Source: Paenibacillus sp. J45TS6
Lineage (GTDB): Bacteria > Bacillota > Bacilli > Paenibacillales > Paenibacillaceae
Assembly: GCF_018403285.1 (NCBI RefSeq)
Contig: NZ_BOSJ01000014.1
Location: 56,385-120,384 of the forward strand
Length of the DNA: 64,000 nucleotides
Direction of reading: 5' to 3'
Shown: positions 63,959 through 64,000 of the stretch, in pieces
How positions within the stretch are numbered: position 1 is the first letter of the stretch
How the letters are laid out: every line of letters starts with the position of its first letter
Translations under genes and position numbers: made by a program
Notes under the pieces: model-generated
The model's database searches: none
What the model was told of the DNA's origin: nothing
What the model saw: only the letters and a program-made list of their open reading frames with translations

Positions 63959-64000
63959 TGACCCGTAGGGGATTCGAACCCCTGTTACCTCCGTGAAAGG
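63959..64000 (-). tRNA. tRNA-Glu (anticodon TTC), partial
   Basis: Only the 3' half is in the window: anticodon loop CTTTCAC, T-arm GGTTCGAAT and acceptor ACGGGTC. The 5' half lies beyond the right edge. No encoded CCA. Confidence 0.85.

Overview
The window looks like chromosomal DNA from a Paenibacillus-type member of the Bacillales. The evidence is Bacillus-style ribosome binding sites, many T-tailed hairpin terminators, a caa/aa3-type quinol oxidase operon of Bacillus order (qoxABCD), a sigW-rsiW-cdaA-cdaR-glmM-glmS block as in Bacillus subtilis, and the LplABC/YesMN-type sugar transporter plus AraC-type two-component pairs typical of Paenibacillus. The genus is an inference. There are no insertion sequences, prophage genes or CRISPR arrays. 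Most genes lie on the minus strand.

Region 1 (1-7.2 kb): the 5' part of a metal P-type ATPase, an O-acetylhomoserine sulfhydrylase, a kduI-deoR-kduD-epimerase operon for uronate (pectin) breakdown with a periodic direct-repeat operator, and deoC. Region 2 (7.2-11.7 kb): the quinol oxidase operon and a small membrane protein. Region 3 (12-20.9 kb): a GH1 beta-glucosidase, an oligosaccharide ABC transporter and its YesM/YesN-type two-component system, with cre-like catabolite sites in front of the enzyme and the transporter. Region 4 (21-29.6 kb): uppP, a thioredoxin-like protein, an aldo/keto reductase, a Fur-boxed siderophore ABC transporter of YclNOPQ type, a nitroreductase locus with its own MarR regulator, and a CtaM/DUF420 protein that in relatives is needed to mature the Qox oxidase.

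Region 5 (29.7-34 kb): a cation/proton antiporter behind a leader that contains a terminator hairpin, an SR1P-like small zinc-finger protein, a FrnE/DsbA oxidoreductase and a secreted phosphodiester glycosidase. Region 6 (34-38 kb): an MhqR-type quinone/electrophile resistance cluster with two nearly identical 18-bp palindromic operators. Region 7 (38-44.9 kb): an AraC/MFS divergent pair, CPBP protease, VanZ protein, and a two-gene unit made of a zinc-ribbon membrane protein and a membrane-anchored trypsin-like protease. Region 8 (45-51.6 kb): a cre-controlled alpha-galactosidase, sucrose-type PTS and GH32 hydrolase locus with a divergent AraC activator. Region 9 (52-64 kb): glmS with its ribozyme, glmM, cdaR, cdaA, rsiW and sigW, then PEP carboxylase and a run of nine tRNA genes that leaves the window.

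The observations most worth a second look are the attenuator-like leader of the antiporter, a structured repeat family found in two convergent intergenic regions, an ECF-type promoter lying between sigW and rsiW, the zinc-ribbon/protease pair, and the 10-bp-phased repeats in front of kduI.
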